Made by a program: the position numbers and the translations under genes
Notes under the pieces: model-generated
Seen by the model: the letters and a program-made list of their open reading frames with translations, nothing else
What the model was told of the DNA's origin: nothing
Databases searched by the model: none
Shown: positions 47,036-58,802 of the stretch, piece after piece
Layout: every line of letters begins with the position of its first letter
Numbering within the stretch: position 1 is the first letter of the stretch
Assembly: GCF_001540865.1 (NCBI RefSeq)
Contig: NC_033638.1
Span: 3,134,895-3,198,894 of the forward strand
DNA from: Ananas comosus
Lineage: Eukaryota > Streptophyta > Magnoliopsida > Poales > Bromeliaceae
Direction: 5' to 3'
Length of the DNA: 64,000 nucleotides

Positions 47036-47201
47036 CAATTCTTCTCCAGTGCAGATTTTGCACTGGTGCTCCAGCGGACCCTTCCTTAATGCACTTTATG
47101 CATTATAATCACCCTCGGACTTTCTAAAGCTTACGCACTCGACAACTAGTCGATTCTAATCGAAGTCTAATCCTCGAGTTTCGAGAATTCACTTCCTCAC
47201 A

Positions 47202-47215
47202 TCCTTCCCACCTTA
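47202..47215 (-). other. Polypurine tract
   Basis: In sense AAGGTGGGAAGGA immediately before the 3' LTR TG, preceded by TTCGAGGACGAAACTC, a sequence typical of the pol 3' end in Tekay/Del elements. It primes plus-strand DNA synthesis. Confidence 0.85.
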
Positions 47216-47292
47216 AAAGAGTTTCGTCCTCGAAACGAACTCAATACTACAATACTTAATTAGAATTCCAAATTCTAAACTCATACCTCGAT

Positions 47293-48112
47293 TTAACCTT
47301 CGAACAGGCGAGGATGATTCGCCTTCATCTCCTCCTCGAGCTCCCAGGTGGCTTCGCGATCATCATGATTGCTCCACCGGACTCGGACATAAGGAATTTC
47401 CCGATTCCTTAACTTGCGCACTTCACGAGCGGTAATTGCCACCGGAAACTCCTCGTAGCTCAGGTCCTCCTGAAGTTCCGGCGGTTCGTATAACATCGCG
47501 TGCTCGGGGTCAGGAATGTATTTGTGTAGATTGGAGACGTGGAATACATTGTGCACATCCGCTAGCTTCGGCGGCAACGCGAGCCGATAAGCCACCGTCC
47601 CAATCCGCTCCAAGATCTCATAGGGGCCAATATATCGGGGGCTCAATTTTCCCCGAACTCCAAATCGCCTTACACCCCTCATAGGCGAGACCTTCAAGAA
47701 GACACGGTCGCTCACCGCAAACTCTAGATCTCGTCGGCGCCTATCCGCATAGCTCTGTTGTCGAGACTGCGTCGTGAGTAATCGTTTGCGAGCAAGGCGG
47801 ACCTTTTCTTCCGCCTCCCGCAGCACATCAGGGCCAGATTCCGTGCGCTCGCCCACGTTACTCCAATAAATGGGAGAGCAGCACTTCCGCCCATAAAGAG
47901 CTTCGAACGGTGCCATCTCCACACTAGCGTGATAACTGTTGTTGTAGACGAACTCGGCCATTGGCAAATACTTACACCAACCTCCTTTGTAGTCGATGAC
48001 ACACGCTCGCAACATATCCTCCAGCGTCTGAATGGTTCTTTCAGTTTGTCCGTCTGTCTAGGGATGAAATGCAGTACTGAAGTCAAGCCGCGTGCCAAGG
48101 GCCTCCTGTAGG
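47293..48112 (-). pseudogene. Integrase C-terminal half with chromodomain
   Basis: This frame continues the integrase after a 1-base deletion near 48112. It first covers the end of the catalytic core (QEALGTRLDFSTAFHP, a TAG at 48058-48060 where the family has Gln, then TDGQTERTIQTLEDML with the catalytic Glu). The open part from 48015 has AEFVYNNSYHASVEMAPFEA, the GPY-type region (RGKLSPRYIGPYEILERIG), and a C-terminal chromodomain-like segment (VRVRWSNHDDREATWELEEE) ending near 47293. Chromodomains of this group are thought to direct integration to heterochromatin. About 80 bases separate the stop from the polypurine tract. It is broken. Confidence 0.88.
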
Positions 48113-48749
48113 CTTTCCAGAAATGTGAAGTGAACTTGGGGTCTCTATCCGACACAATCGATTTCGGCACCCCGTGTAACCTCACTACTTCATCAAGATA
48201 TACCTGCGCCAACTTATCTCCCGCCCAGGTGGTGTGGATCGGTAAAAAGTGCGCTGACTTTGTCAAGCGGTCCACAATCACCCAGATCGCGTCGTGTTTC
48301 CCTATCGAGCGAGGTAAGCCAACGATAAAATCCATAGATATATCCTCCCATTTCCAGACGGGAATAGGTAGGCTTTGAAGCTTCCCCGCTGGAAACCGGC
48401 GCTCCGCCTTTACTTGCTGACAAGTCAAGCACTTTGCCACGAAGCGCCCAATATCGGCCTTCATCCCTGGCCACCAATAGAGTGCTCTCAACTCATGATA
48501 CATCTAGGTGCCGCCCGGGTGATCCGCGTATGGAGACCGGTGGGCTTCCTGCAAAATCAGCTCGTGAAGCTCTTCATTCTCGGGCACGCACCACCGGTTT
48601 CGAAACCGAAGCGCGCCACCGACGTCCACACTAAAATCGCCATTTCGTCCTTCCTCGACGTTGCGCCACACCTCTTGGAGACTCGGATCTGCAGGTTGCA
48701 AGTTTCTGATCCTCTCCAATAAGGTCGGTTGAATAACGAGCGCCATCAG
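48113..48749 (-). pseudogene. Integrase N-terminal half, two stops
   Basis: The start of this segment (48746) continues the polyprotein after the TAG at 48750-48752. It carries the His side of the zinc-binding domain (HELILQEAHRSPYADHPGG), a TAG at 48504-48506, then the CLTCQQVKAERR Cys pair and the catalytic core with Asp in WEDISMDFIVGLPRS and Asp in IVSDRDPKF. The reading frame is lost after FTSHFWK near 48113, and the sense continues one frame over. Relative to the sister copy at 53265, the first stop is a CAG to TAG change. Confidence 0.88.
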
Positions 48750-51644
48750 CTAAGCCGGGATCTCGGGAGCAACCACTTCGAGGTCCAGTCGCTCCATCTC
48801 CAGCCCTAGGGGTGTTTGCCGAGTAACATCAAAAGCGAGGTTCTTCGTCGACTTTCTGCTAAGCGCATCCGCGACCACATTTGCTTTGCCGGGGTGGTAG
48901 AGAATGTCAACATCATAATCCTTTAATAGCTCTAGCCACCGCCTTTGCCGCATATTCAGCTCCTTCGGGGTAAATAGATACTTCAGACTTTTGTGGTCGG
49001 TGTAGATCTCGCAGTGTGCACTGTATAGGTAATGCCTCCACAACTTCAGCACAAAGATCACCGCCGCCAACTCCAAGTCATGGATGGGGTAATTCTTCTC
49101 GTGGTCCTTCAGCTGACGGGATGCATAAGCTATCACCCTCCCGCCTTGCATCAAAACACACCCCAAGCCCAGATAGGATGCATCGCTATAGACCACAAAG
49201 TTCTCGCCCTGCACCGGTAAGGCGAGTATCGGAGCCGACGTCAATCTTTTCTTCAATTCGTTGAAGCTTTGGTCACACTCGTCGCTCCAAATAAACTTGG
49301 CGCCCTTCTGAGTCAAACCGGTAAGTGGAGTTACAATTTTCGAAAAGCCCTCCACAAAACGTCGATAATAGCCTACTAAGCCTATAAAGCTTCGGACCTC
49401 CGTGACGTCCGTCGGGCGTGGCCAATTCTCGACTGCTTCGATTTTCCTCGGGTCAACTGAAACACCGCCCTCGGAAATCACATGCCCTAAGAAGGCAAGC
49501 TCTTGAAGCAAGAAATCACATTTCTTCAGCTTTGCGAACAGCTTCTCCTCCCGAAGGATTTGAAGCACTATCCGCAAATGTTCCGCGTGCTCCTCATCAC
49601 TCCGCGAATAGACCAAGATGTCGTCTATGAAGACCACGACAAATCGGTCCAAGCACGCCCTAAATATACGGTTCATCAGATCCATGAACGCCGCTGGGGT
49701 ATTAGTGAGCCCGAAAGGCATAACCGTGTACTCATAGTGTCTATAACGCGAACGAAACGCGGTCTTCTGAATATCCTCCGGCTTGATCTTTAACTGATGA
49801 TAGCCGGATTGTAGGTCTATCTTCGAGTACACTCGTGATCCCTGTAATTGATCAAATAGGTCGTCGATTCGGGGCAACGGGTACTTATTCTTTATTGTGA
49901 CCTTGTTCAACTCTCGATAATCTACGCAGAGTCGAAAGGAACCATCCTTCTTGCGCACGAACAACACCGGCGCTCCCCACGGTGATACGCTCGGCCTGAT
50001 AAACCCTTTGTCGAGAAGATCTTGTAACTGATCCCTCAATTCTCTTAACTCTGCCGGCGCCATGTGGTAGGGGGCCTTCGAGATTGGCGTCGTCCCGGGA
50101 ATCAAGTCTATAACGAACTCGATCTCCCGATCCGGCGGCATCCCCGCTAGCTCCGCGGGAAATACATCCGGGAATTCCCGCACCACCGATAGTTCCTCCA
50201 AATTCGGAGCCGCTCGGTCCACCTCCACGACGGTCGCCAAAAATGCTACGCAGCCGCCGTTGACCAACTTTCTAGCTCTCGTCGCCGATACTGTCGCGAC
50301 GAAGCAAGAACACCGACAAGCTCGATAAACGAACTCCCTCTGTCCTGGCTCCCGAAAGGTGATCGATTTATTCTTACAATCGATCGTGGCGTAATACTTT
50401 GAGAGCCAGTCCATGCCCAAAATGACATCATACGCCTCCAATTTAGTGAGTTCCAACATCCGGATGGGCATTATCCAGTCACCTACTTGTACTGGGCATG
50501 ACGAGCATTCCGTGTAGGTATTAAACGACGACTCAGGACCCTCGACTCGCCATTTGCCACTCGCTTCAATGGGTATGTCATGCATGCGTGCAAATACTCT
50601 ACTAATAAATGAATGCGTGGCACCCGTATCGAACATAGCTCTGGAGCGAACTCCATTGATTATAACCATACCTGCCACAACATCAGGCTCCTCGGCTTGG
50701 GCAGGCTCCTCGGCATGGGCCTGAGCGGCGAATACCCGTCCGCTTGGCGCTGATCGAGTCACCTTCGGCTGGCGCGGCGCTAGTGCGCGTCCCGCTGATA
50801 TAGGAACATACGGGGCCCCTCCTTGATAAGGCGAGGGCGCTGGAGCCGATGCGACTGACGGAGTAGACGAGGCCCTTGCCGGACAGTCGCGGCTAACATG
50901 TCCTTCTTGTCCACAATTAAAGCACCGTCCTTGTCGTTGTCTACACTGCGGTGCCCGATGACCTCGATCTCCACAGATAGGGCACCGTTGCGGCCCACGG
51001 CCCCACGACTGCAACCGCGGATACTTCGGGGGCCTCCTCGAACTCGATTGTCCGCCCGAACTGCCGCCCGATCGCTTCTTCCCCTTGTCTTGGGATCCGG
51101 CCAACAACTCGCGTTCCTCCCGCACATGGGCATCTCCATGCTCTGCCCATAGCGCCTTATTAAAAACCTCGGCGAAAGTTGTGAGCTGGAATAATTGCAC
51201 CGCTCTATATTTCCATGGCCGAAGTCCTCGCAAGAACCACTCGGCTCGATCCGCGTCGTCCTTAACCACGTCCGGGATGCAGTCTATAATGTGGGAGAAC
51301 TCCTGTTCGTAGTCCGCCACCGAACGGTCTCCCTGCCTCAGTTTGCAAAACTTCTCCTTTAGCTTCCGCTTCTCGGTGTCGGAGAAGTAATTTCCAAACA
51401 TCTCCTTCTTAAACTCCTCCCAAAGCATTGGTGGAAGGTCAGAGGGTCGATCCCGCTTCAACCGCTTCCACCACACCTTCGCTGCCTTGTCGAGGCAATA
51501 GGTGGCGAAAGGCACCTTATCTTTCTCCGGGGTGTACAGGTCCTCGAAAATAGTCTCCATAGAGTCTACCCAAGACTCCACCACCGACGGCTCCACTTTC
51601 CCCCCTTCAAAAGTTGGTGGCTTAAACTTCATAAACTTCATCAT
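48750..51644 (-). pseudogene. gag-protease-RT-RNase H frame, 964 codons
   Basis: The largest open frame in the window. Residues 1-180: Gag core ([31 protein letters not shown]). Residues 221-234 and 241-254: two CCHC zinc knuckles ([28 protein letters not shown]). Residue 339: protease DTG in [12 protein letters not shown]. Residues 530-760: reverse transcriptase with [31 protein letters not shown] and the FIDD catalytic motif (672-675). Residues 815-930: RNase H ([23 protein letters not shown]). Gag and Pol are one frame, usual for chromoviruses. The apparent Met start is internal; the true start is near 52027 in another frame. It ends at a TAG (48750-48752) that is CAG in the sister copy. 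Confidence 0.93.
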
Positions 51645-52027
51645 AGCCGTCAGCGCAGTTCCCGCTCCACTTCGTCGGTCGTCGCATCGAGCGTCGCCGA
51701 ACCCGAAGCTGTCGGAGGTGCACTTGTCGGCGGGGGAACCGCCGCCATCGGAACCGCCGCTATGCCCTCACCCTTGGCCGCTACCGGCGTGCGTGCCGAA
51801 GGTGCGGGCGGATCGCGATCTCCTGCCGCCGTCGCGGCCGCCGCCGCTGCCGCTTGCCGCTCCACAACTTCCTGGAGTTGCTCGAACCGAGCCTCCTGGC
51901 GCTGCATCGCGCCCAACATTGCAGCGACCTGCTCCCGCAGCTCCTACACTTCCTCCGATCTTAGCTGCTCGGGCTCCGCAGAAGGCGGTACCGGAGCAGA
52001 CCTACGCACGTAACGCTTTGGGGACAT
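51645..52027 (-). pseudogene. Gag N-terminal leader, stop and frameshift
   Basis: Starts at the ATG 52025-52027 (MSPKRYVRRSAPV), the same start as the copy at 22586. It contains a TAG at 51944-51946 where the 22.5 kb copy has CAG, an Ala-rich coiled-coil-like stretch (MLGAMQRQEARFEQLQEVVE, then poly-Ala), and a 1-base deletion near 51657 relative to the 22.2 kb copy that throws it out of the main frame. The function of this leader is unknown; the heptad-like pattern suggests Gag oligomerisation (inference). Confidence 0.8.
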
Positions 52028-52376
52028 TTGCACCTGAAAAGCAACAACTCGGTTAGTTATTTCAATCCGATAACTTCCTCAATGTTCACGAAATTAAACG
52101 ACTCGACAACGAAATCGGGCGGAAGCTCACAAGTGCTCTAGTGTTGGACTCTTAGCGTCGCATCGTCGGCCGCCGACACAACCACTACGAGCCGAGAAAC
52201 TAGTATCACTTGGATTCGTCTCGATTCACGACTAGAGGCGTAACACCAACTTCGACCCAATCAATCAACTTCCGCCATCGCCATGGGTTCACGTTCACTC
52301 ACGTCCCTATAACCTTAGGGTTTACCAACCTAGGGTCTCCTCGGTTGTCCTAGACTCTCTCTTTACTTGCTCTGGC

Positions 52377-52388
52377 GCTCTGATACCA
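52377..52388 (-). other. Primer-binding site, tRNA-iMet
   Basis: TGGTATCAGAGC on the minus strand, eight bases inside the 5' LTR end. It is complementary to the 3' end of plant initiator methionine tRNA. Confidence 0.92.
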
Positions 52389-52395
52389 CTTTATC

Positions 52396-53169
52396 TGTCA
52401 CGCCCCGAGACCGCTACCAATTTGGTCCGACCCTGGGCGCGTCGAATAGACGCCGAACGGACAGGACCTCCCTTGTTCGTCCAAAGCTAACCAACAAATC
52501 ATGTATAAGAATTTGCCCAGGAATCAATTCATAAATACACGATCAAGAAGCACCACCAGTGCAACAATCAAGAGCAAGATACAAGTATAGAAACATATAC
52601 AAGTACATAAGAGAGAAGGGGCTATCCATTACATTCATTTGATTTACTACATTTAAGTACGTCTTTTACATTCTTCCAAAAATATAAGTACAAGCACTCA
52701 AACCTCACCCTATACAACATCTACTCTCAAATACAAAAAGGGTGACAGCTAATGCAAAAGGGAGGTAGCTAATGCGACTAGAGCGCCGGGCCCTTACCAC
52801 GATCCTCACGCTCACCGGGGACGCCCGAACTCGAACCTGTGGTAAAATGGGGGTGCGAACTAACTTCCTTAGTTCCCAGTGGGTTCGGCCGCCGACTCCA
52901 CCGATCTCCCCACTAGGTCCAAGGGGACAAAAGTAGATAATCGATAGATAGATAGATAAGGAAAGCGGTAATAACAGAAGTAAAGCTACTCTACTATGCC
53001 CAATCATAAATATATGAATGCATGTACAATGGAATAGGTTAGCAACTAACCCATTATCATGTCCAAAGATAAAGCTATTTACTCGTTCATCAATCCCATT
53101 TACTTGTTTCTTAATCTCGTGGCTTCCCTGAAGGATCCCATTTACTTGTTTCTTAATCTCGTGGCTTCC
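52396..53169 (-). repeat. 5' LTR remnant with terminal duplication
   Basis: It matches 44719-45447. The last 34 bases (TCCCATTTACTTGTTTCTTA ... GGCTTCC) occur twice, at 53094-53127 and 53136-53169, before an abrupt switch to pol sequence at 53170. The first 115 bases differ from the 3' LTR by several C/T and G/A changes, while about 270 bases after them are identical. Confidence 0.88.
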
Positions 53170-53527
53170 TCGATGTTGCGCCGCACCTTTTGCAGACTCG
53201 GATTTGCAGGTTGCAAATTTCTGATCCTCTCCAATAAGGTCGGTTGAATAACGAGCGCCATCAGCTGAGCCGGGACCTCGGGAGCGACCACTTCGAAGTC
53301 CAGTCGCTCCATCTCCAGCCCTAGGGGTGTTTGCCGGGTAACATCAAAAGCGAGGTTCTTCGCCGACTTTCTACTAAGTGCATCCGCGACCACATTTGCT
53401 TTATCGGGGTGGTAGAGAATATCGACATCATAATCCTTTAATAGCTCTAGCCACCGCCTTTGCCGCATGTTTAGCTCCTTCTGGGTAAATAAATACTTCA
53501 GACTTTTGTGGTCGGTGTAGATCTCAC

Positions 53528-56500
53528 TGTCACCCCCCGCGACCGCCTATTTGGTCGGTTTCGGGCATGCCGACAGACCGCCGAACGGACAGGGTTTCCC
53601 CTGTACTGCGGGCAGAGTCTCCCCTATACGTTCAAGGCATAGCAATCAATACAATATGCGAAGTTCCAACCAGGAACACATTTCAATCAAGATTGCATAA
53701 TGGAAGGTATCAAACAACATAAACACATCCTATATTATTACATTCATTCATATTCATGCATTTTACACCTCAACTACCATTCCTTTTTCATTCAAATGCA
53801 ATCTAAATTATTACAACATTTATATCTTTAATACATCATGTTACATTGTGTTTTTTTCATTTCTTTAACCCCTAAGCTATGTCGACGGGGTACTGCTAGC
53901 TCTGGTCTCTAGGGTAGGGCGCTATCTACGGAGATACGCCCTTTCCTCGCGCCGCCGCGCCGCTCACGTGCGAACCTGTAAACACCCCAAAACCACGTGG
54001 GGTGAGAACCAACTCCATGGTTCCCAGTGGGTACGGCCACCCAAGGAAAGAGCTCGACTAATAGGTCCAAGGGAGGCAACTGCAAGTTAGTTCAATAAAC
54101 AGATAGCTATATATCTTGATTATGCAACGAATAAAACCATGCATTGCCTCACGAATGCAATAATGCAATGCTATATGCAAATCATGCAATAATGCAACTA
54201 TGCAACAAACTAGTAGTTCATTCGATACTACTTTCAATTCTGCTAACCATAGCTCATCCGTTTGATATCTAAGGTTTCCTTTATCTTAGATTCTTGTCAA
54301 TCACCGTTTTAATCATAAAGTTTCATCTACCTTTACAAGGCTAACCACCCGACTCGGTCTTGAGTTAATCGTCTGCGGAGTACCGCACTAGAACAAGGCT
54401 CGAGGCGATGGACGTCTCACTTACACCTCAGCCCTAAATCCTCTCGACTAGGATACCAAATCCATAACTCATAATGCATACTTGTTTTACATTCATTTAG
54501 CTATGACCCAATCTTACCGGTTAACCATGTTAACCCCAATAACTCACCACCAAAATCCCTTAATAACGGGGGACTCGAACCTCCCTGGGGACCGTCATCT
54601 GGGGGGACTTTACCACGCCCAGTGGTGACCAACTCCGGAGCGCACCGCCCGAGGGGTAGCTACCTCCCTCAAGCCAAGACGTAACGTGAGTATCGATCCA
54701 ATCCTCAACTTGAGGATTCATAGCCACTCGTTACAATGCCAATGTCATGATAGGTCTCTACCTATTTAATCATGCAACTCTCTATGTCAACTTGGACCAA
54801 TGTCAATATGGTTAAATTATATTTAACAATCACTTTCTTGATGTCAATCATGTCTCTATTGTCACTGTCACCTTTGTTTACTAATGTTCAAGTCCAACTC
54901 TCACATTTACACAATAATAGGGTCCTAACATACATGAATGACACCAGAATATACATGCTCAATCACCACGAGTGTTTGCTAGGTTCAAGATACTAGGTTT
55001 AATGCCACTCGATCTAATATATATATAGATTGTCTATTACGTTTCACAACATGGCAATATGTCATCAAGTATGTTTTTCTATTTAACATAATCCACAATA
55101 TGTAAATTCATAATATATCATCATGCACATATACCACTAGCATCACATGATATGTCAACATACATATAGTCATTATCCAAAATAGTCCATACTTAGCATC
55201 TCATGCATTCTTTTAGCACTTAATTCATTATGCATTACATTTAGCATATTCTACAACATGTCATCATACATTCCTTTTATGATGTTCTTATAATGCTAAC
55301 ATTCATACGCCCTTTATATTATGCATTCAAAACATTAATCATATGCATTTCTATAGTATGTTAACATGCATTCTTTTCACATTCTTATATTATGTCAATA
55401 TGCATCAATATGAAATCTCATTTCTCTTAGACATATAGGCGACCTAGTCGCTTCGGTAAGTACAACCCACCTCAAATCGCTTTCCGATTGCTTGTCGACA
55501 CTTACAATCGGCCGCCCGCGGCACCCGGTACCCGGTTTGGCCCGATCCCTCGCGCGACTACCTGAACGGCCTCCAATTCACAATCCGAAAATTAAAGGTC
55601 TTCGGTTATGTGCCACGATGCTTCAAATCCATTTTCATGAGTTTACGACATCGGCTCGGCCCTCCAGGCGGAAACGAAGCCTAAACGTCCGTTTCTTTAA
55701 TAACTTCGCAACGGCTCGACGAATCGCCGAACCGACTTCGCCAACGCGTTCGTTTACCTAGCAATTAGGTTTACATAGGGTCAAAATAGATCAAACCCAT
55801 CTATTAGCAAAAATTGCATTTTGAACCCTATGCTTCATCTATTGCAAGAATTAATTAAATTGATCCTAGATGCTAGCATTTATCATTTATTTAGCATGCT
55901 AGGATCCCAAATAAACCATTTCTATGGATTATAAATGAAGCTTTAAAGATCTACCATGAGAGGGTTCAAAAAGCTCATTTCAAGCCCTAGTTTACAACTA
56001 GACAAGAAATCATTAAATCGATCCGTGATTTAAGCAACAATCATCTCTTTAGCATGCTAGATTAGCTCTAAATCCATTCTTGAAGCTTAAAACCCAAACT
56101 ACAAAGAGATACCATTAAAGGGCATCAAAGCTTACCTTGCAAGCAAGCTCCAATGGAGAGAAAGAAGATAAAAGAGATGAAGATCAACCTCCAAGCTTGC
56201 TTTTCCTCCAATTTCATCAATTTTGGGAGAGATTTAGAGAGAGAAAGGAGAGCTCTCTTCCTCCCTCTCCTTGCGTGTGTGTGGCGTGTGTGTGTGTGTG
56301 CATTCGGCTGAGGAGAAGAAGAAGAAAAGGGATTAAATCCCTTTTTACAAATCAGCCCCTCAACTTTTACACTATTCACTCCCGGGCAGCTGTTTAGCAG
56401 TTCGGAACAGTTGGAGCCCTTCTAAATGTCCATTTGAGCTCAAATTTGACAGGCAGGCTCAGTTTAATGTACTGAGTAAGAATATATCTTAAGTTTTCAT

Positions 56501-56848
56501 TTTCGACCCCATTTGGTCACTGAAAACTGTGCCGAATTGTAATCTTTATCAGATAGCTGTCGGATTTTATTTCTCACTCTACGGGTGTCAGAAAAATATG
56601 AAACTTTAAATCTAGCCTCATAAAAATATTTCTGACTTATCCTTCAATTTTCATAATTTTCTGAGACTGCATTTTCTGCTAATTTATCTGTCCCGTTTCC
56701 AACAGAAAATTTTAGATCTTCTGTTTTCATTCCGATTTCAGCACAAGTCACTTCTGACTTATGTTTTACTCCTACAAATTCAATAAAAATAGTTTCTCAC
56801 ACTATTTTTATTTATTTTTATTTTTATACCAAAATCTGGTATGTTACA
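53528..56848 (-). mobile_element. Solo LTR (type I), 3321 bp, inside RNase H
   Basis: TGTCACCCCCCGCGACCG at 53528 to GGTATGTTACA at 56848, with target duplicates CTCAC (53523-53527) and CTCGC (56849-56853). The uninterrupted copy at 49010 shows one CTCGC. It has hairpin GAACCATGGAGTTGGTTC (sense, 54023-54006), GTTTACAG|GTTCG acceptor-like site (53974), CTCCGGAG (54633-54640), a GTGTGTGT tract (56272-56300) and no ACCGGT array. No internal region. Confidence 0.93.
53974..54023 (-). promoter_or_regulatory. Hairpin with compensatory change, LTR I
   Basis: Sense GGGAACCATGGAGTTGGTTC then TCACC. The stem GAACCA/TGGTTC differs from GAACTA/TAGTTC of other LTRs by a paired change (T-A to C-G), so pairing is kept. 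It is followed by GGGGTGTTTACAG|GTTCG. Confidence 0.5.
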
Positions 56849-57828
56849 CTCGCAGTGTGCACCGTATAGGTAATGCCTCCACAACTTCAGCGCAAAGATC
56901 ACCGCCGCCAACTCCAAGTCATGGATGGGGTAATTCTTCTCGTGGTCCTTCAGCTGACGGGATACATAAGCTATCACTCTCCCGTCCTGCATCAGGACAC
57001 ACCCCAAGCCCAGATAGGATGCATCGCTATAAACCACAAAGTCCTCGCCCTGCACCGGTAAGGCGAGTATTGGAGCCGACGTCAATCTTTTCTTCAACTC
57101 ATTGAAGCCTCGATCACATTCGTCGCTCCAAATAAATTTGACGCCCTTCTCAGTCAAACCGGTAAGCGGAGTTACAATTTTTGAAAAGCCCTCCACAAAC
57201 CGTCGATAATAGCCCGCTAAGCCTATAAAGCTTCGGACCTCCGTGACGTTCGTCGGGCGTGGCCAATTCTCGACCGCTTCGACTTTCCTCGGGTCAACCG
57301 AAACACCGCCCTCGAAAATCACATGCCCTAAGAAGGCAACCTCTCGAAGCCAGAAGTCACACTTCTTTAGCTTTGCGAATAGCTTCTCCTCCCGAAGGAT
57401 TTGAAGCACCGTCCGCAAATACTCCGCGTGCTCCTCGTCGCTCCGTGAATAGACCAAGATGTCGTCTATGAAGACCACGACAAATTGGTCCAAGCACGCC
57501 TTGAACACACGGTTCATCAGGTCCATGAATGCAGCCGGGGCATTAGTGAGACCGAAAGGCATAACCGTGTACTCATAGTGTCCATAACGTGTACGAAACG
57601 CGGTCTTCTGAATATCCTCCGACTTGATCTTTAACTGATGATAGCCGAATTGTAGGTCTATCTTCGAGTACACTCGTGACCCCTGTAATTGGTCGAATAA
57701 GTCGTCGATTCGGGGTAACGGGTACTTATTCTTTATTGTGACCTTATTCAACTCTCGATAATCTACGCAGAGTCGAAACGAGCCATCCTTCTTACGCACG
57801 AACAACACCGGCGCTCCCCACGGCGATG

Positions 57829-58802
57829 ACGGAGTGCCTACGCGACTTATGATCGCTCGTGCTGTATCGAGAAACTAACGGGTCGGAGGGATAGACTCAT
57901 TTTCAGAGTGGAAATGTTGGAGCTACCACCGCACTTAGGCGGCGCAAGCCGGACTACGACCGTGTAGGTCCCAAAAAAAGATGACATTTGGACATAACTC
58001 TTTAAATTTGAAATCAATCTGCTAAATAGACATAGTGTTGGATTATGGACATACTCATAGTGTGCTTTTGAGATATTGAACATGTAGTATTATTGATAGA
58101 ATTACTCCATTGCATCTTAGTATACTTGGAAGCCGATGAGGTATCATCCAACATTGGCATATTAAAGCCATATACTTTGATATACACTCAACGTTTACTT
58201 GTGGCCATAAGCATTTCACCATGCTTTTCAATTCTGCGCAGCTTATTATGTGTCTATTACTACTATTGTTGCTTATCATTACTGACCTTTTTTTTGGGCT
58301 CGTAGGTGCATTGACTGAGCGTAGTAATTGGCCCACTGGGAACTATAAATTATTCTCATGCCCTTTTTGTTTTATGTTTATATTTCAGAGCTTCACTCCG
58401 GGTGAGGGCTAGGACCGCGGAAAGGCTAATCGCCGTCGAGTTAGCTTGCTATCGAGGATGGTTGAGTAGGTGGGTCTACCTTCGTTGTTTTATTTGGAGA
58501 GGTTTCTGGAGAAGTTTATCTATGTATGAGGACACCCCATGTGGATTTTCTTTGTAGATTCTTATTGTACCTTTCATTTGCTTATGTTAGTGGACTACTT
58601 TTACTCTTTCCTACTTGTCGCTAGTTTTAGGAGTTGGTTAGCAGCTCTGATATCTTTAGATATTGGTTCTTCTTGCTTTCGCATCTCTTTTTGTTGTTAG
58701 ACGCCGTTATATGCGCCAGGGCATATGCGGGTCTGGACACGGCCTGCGCGCGCGGCACGGCCGCCGGTCTCGTCCCCCTATGCTGTTGTCCCGGGGTTGA
58801 CA
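57829..58802 (+). mobile_element. Partial LTR (type J), 3' part
   Basis: A plus-strand tail related to 42000-43014 and 36530-37431: GCTACCACCGCACTTAGGCG, CCCACTGGGAACTATAAATTATTCTCAT (the hairpin 3' arm is damaged), TTTATATTTCAG|AGC and GGTTGACA end. It starts abruptly next to a pol fragment. Confidence 0.7.

Larger units (their letters stand above)
44719..47201 (-). repeat. 3' LTR of the Tekay element, 2483 bp
   Basis: It extends in sense from TGTGAGGAAGTGAATTC (47201) to CGGGGCGTGACA (44719). Contents in sense order: U3 with GACCGGTC palindromes (47035-46738), TATA-like CCTTTAATAGAGG (46670-46658), (AAG)n leader (46600-46490), donor-like AGAG|GTAAGC (GT at 46435), CTCCGGAG (45591-45584), hairpin (45198-45180), ACCATAG|GTTCG (45160), terminal CGTGACA. 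The 46438-46673 open frames are artefacts of the (AAG)n tract. Confidence 0.92.
44719..53169 (-). mobile_element. Ty3/gypsy chromovirus (Tekay/Del clade), 5' LTR truncated
   Basis: Minus-strand order: 5' LTR remnant (53169-52396), primer-binding site, leader, gag-protease-RT-RNase H, integrase with chromodomain, polypurine tract, 3' LTR (47201-44719). The clade call rests on the in-frame gag-pol organisation, tRNA-iMet priming, large LTRs and a C-terminal chromodomain. The two LTRs differ by roughly 2-3 percent over their shared 770 bp by eye, mostly transitions, so the insertion is fairly young. The 5' LTR is cut at about 53169 and joined to another copy's pol, so the left target duplicate (CTTGC at 44714-44718) has no partner. 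At least three stops and two frameshifts make it non-autonomous. Confidence 0.92.
53170..57828 (-). pseudogene. RT-RNase H-integrase fragment of a sibling element, split by a solo LTR
   Basis: Sense reads from 57828 ([20 protein letters not shown]) through [48 protein letters not shown] and HYLYGAHCE to 56854, then after the solo LTR continues 53522-53170 with [30 protein letters not shown] and the integrase start. It aligns with 48655-49978. Both outer ends are recombination joints: 57828 to an LTR fragment and 53170 to the 5' LTR remnant. The position homologous to 48750 keeps CAG here. The conserved reading frame shows it decayed recently. Confidence 0.9.

Noticed and set aside
52377..52388. 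tRNA gene piece
   Set aside because: Only the 12-base primer-binding site is present; no cloverleaf follows.
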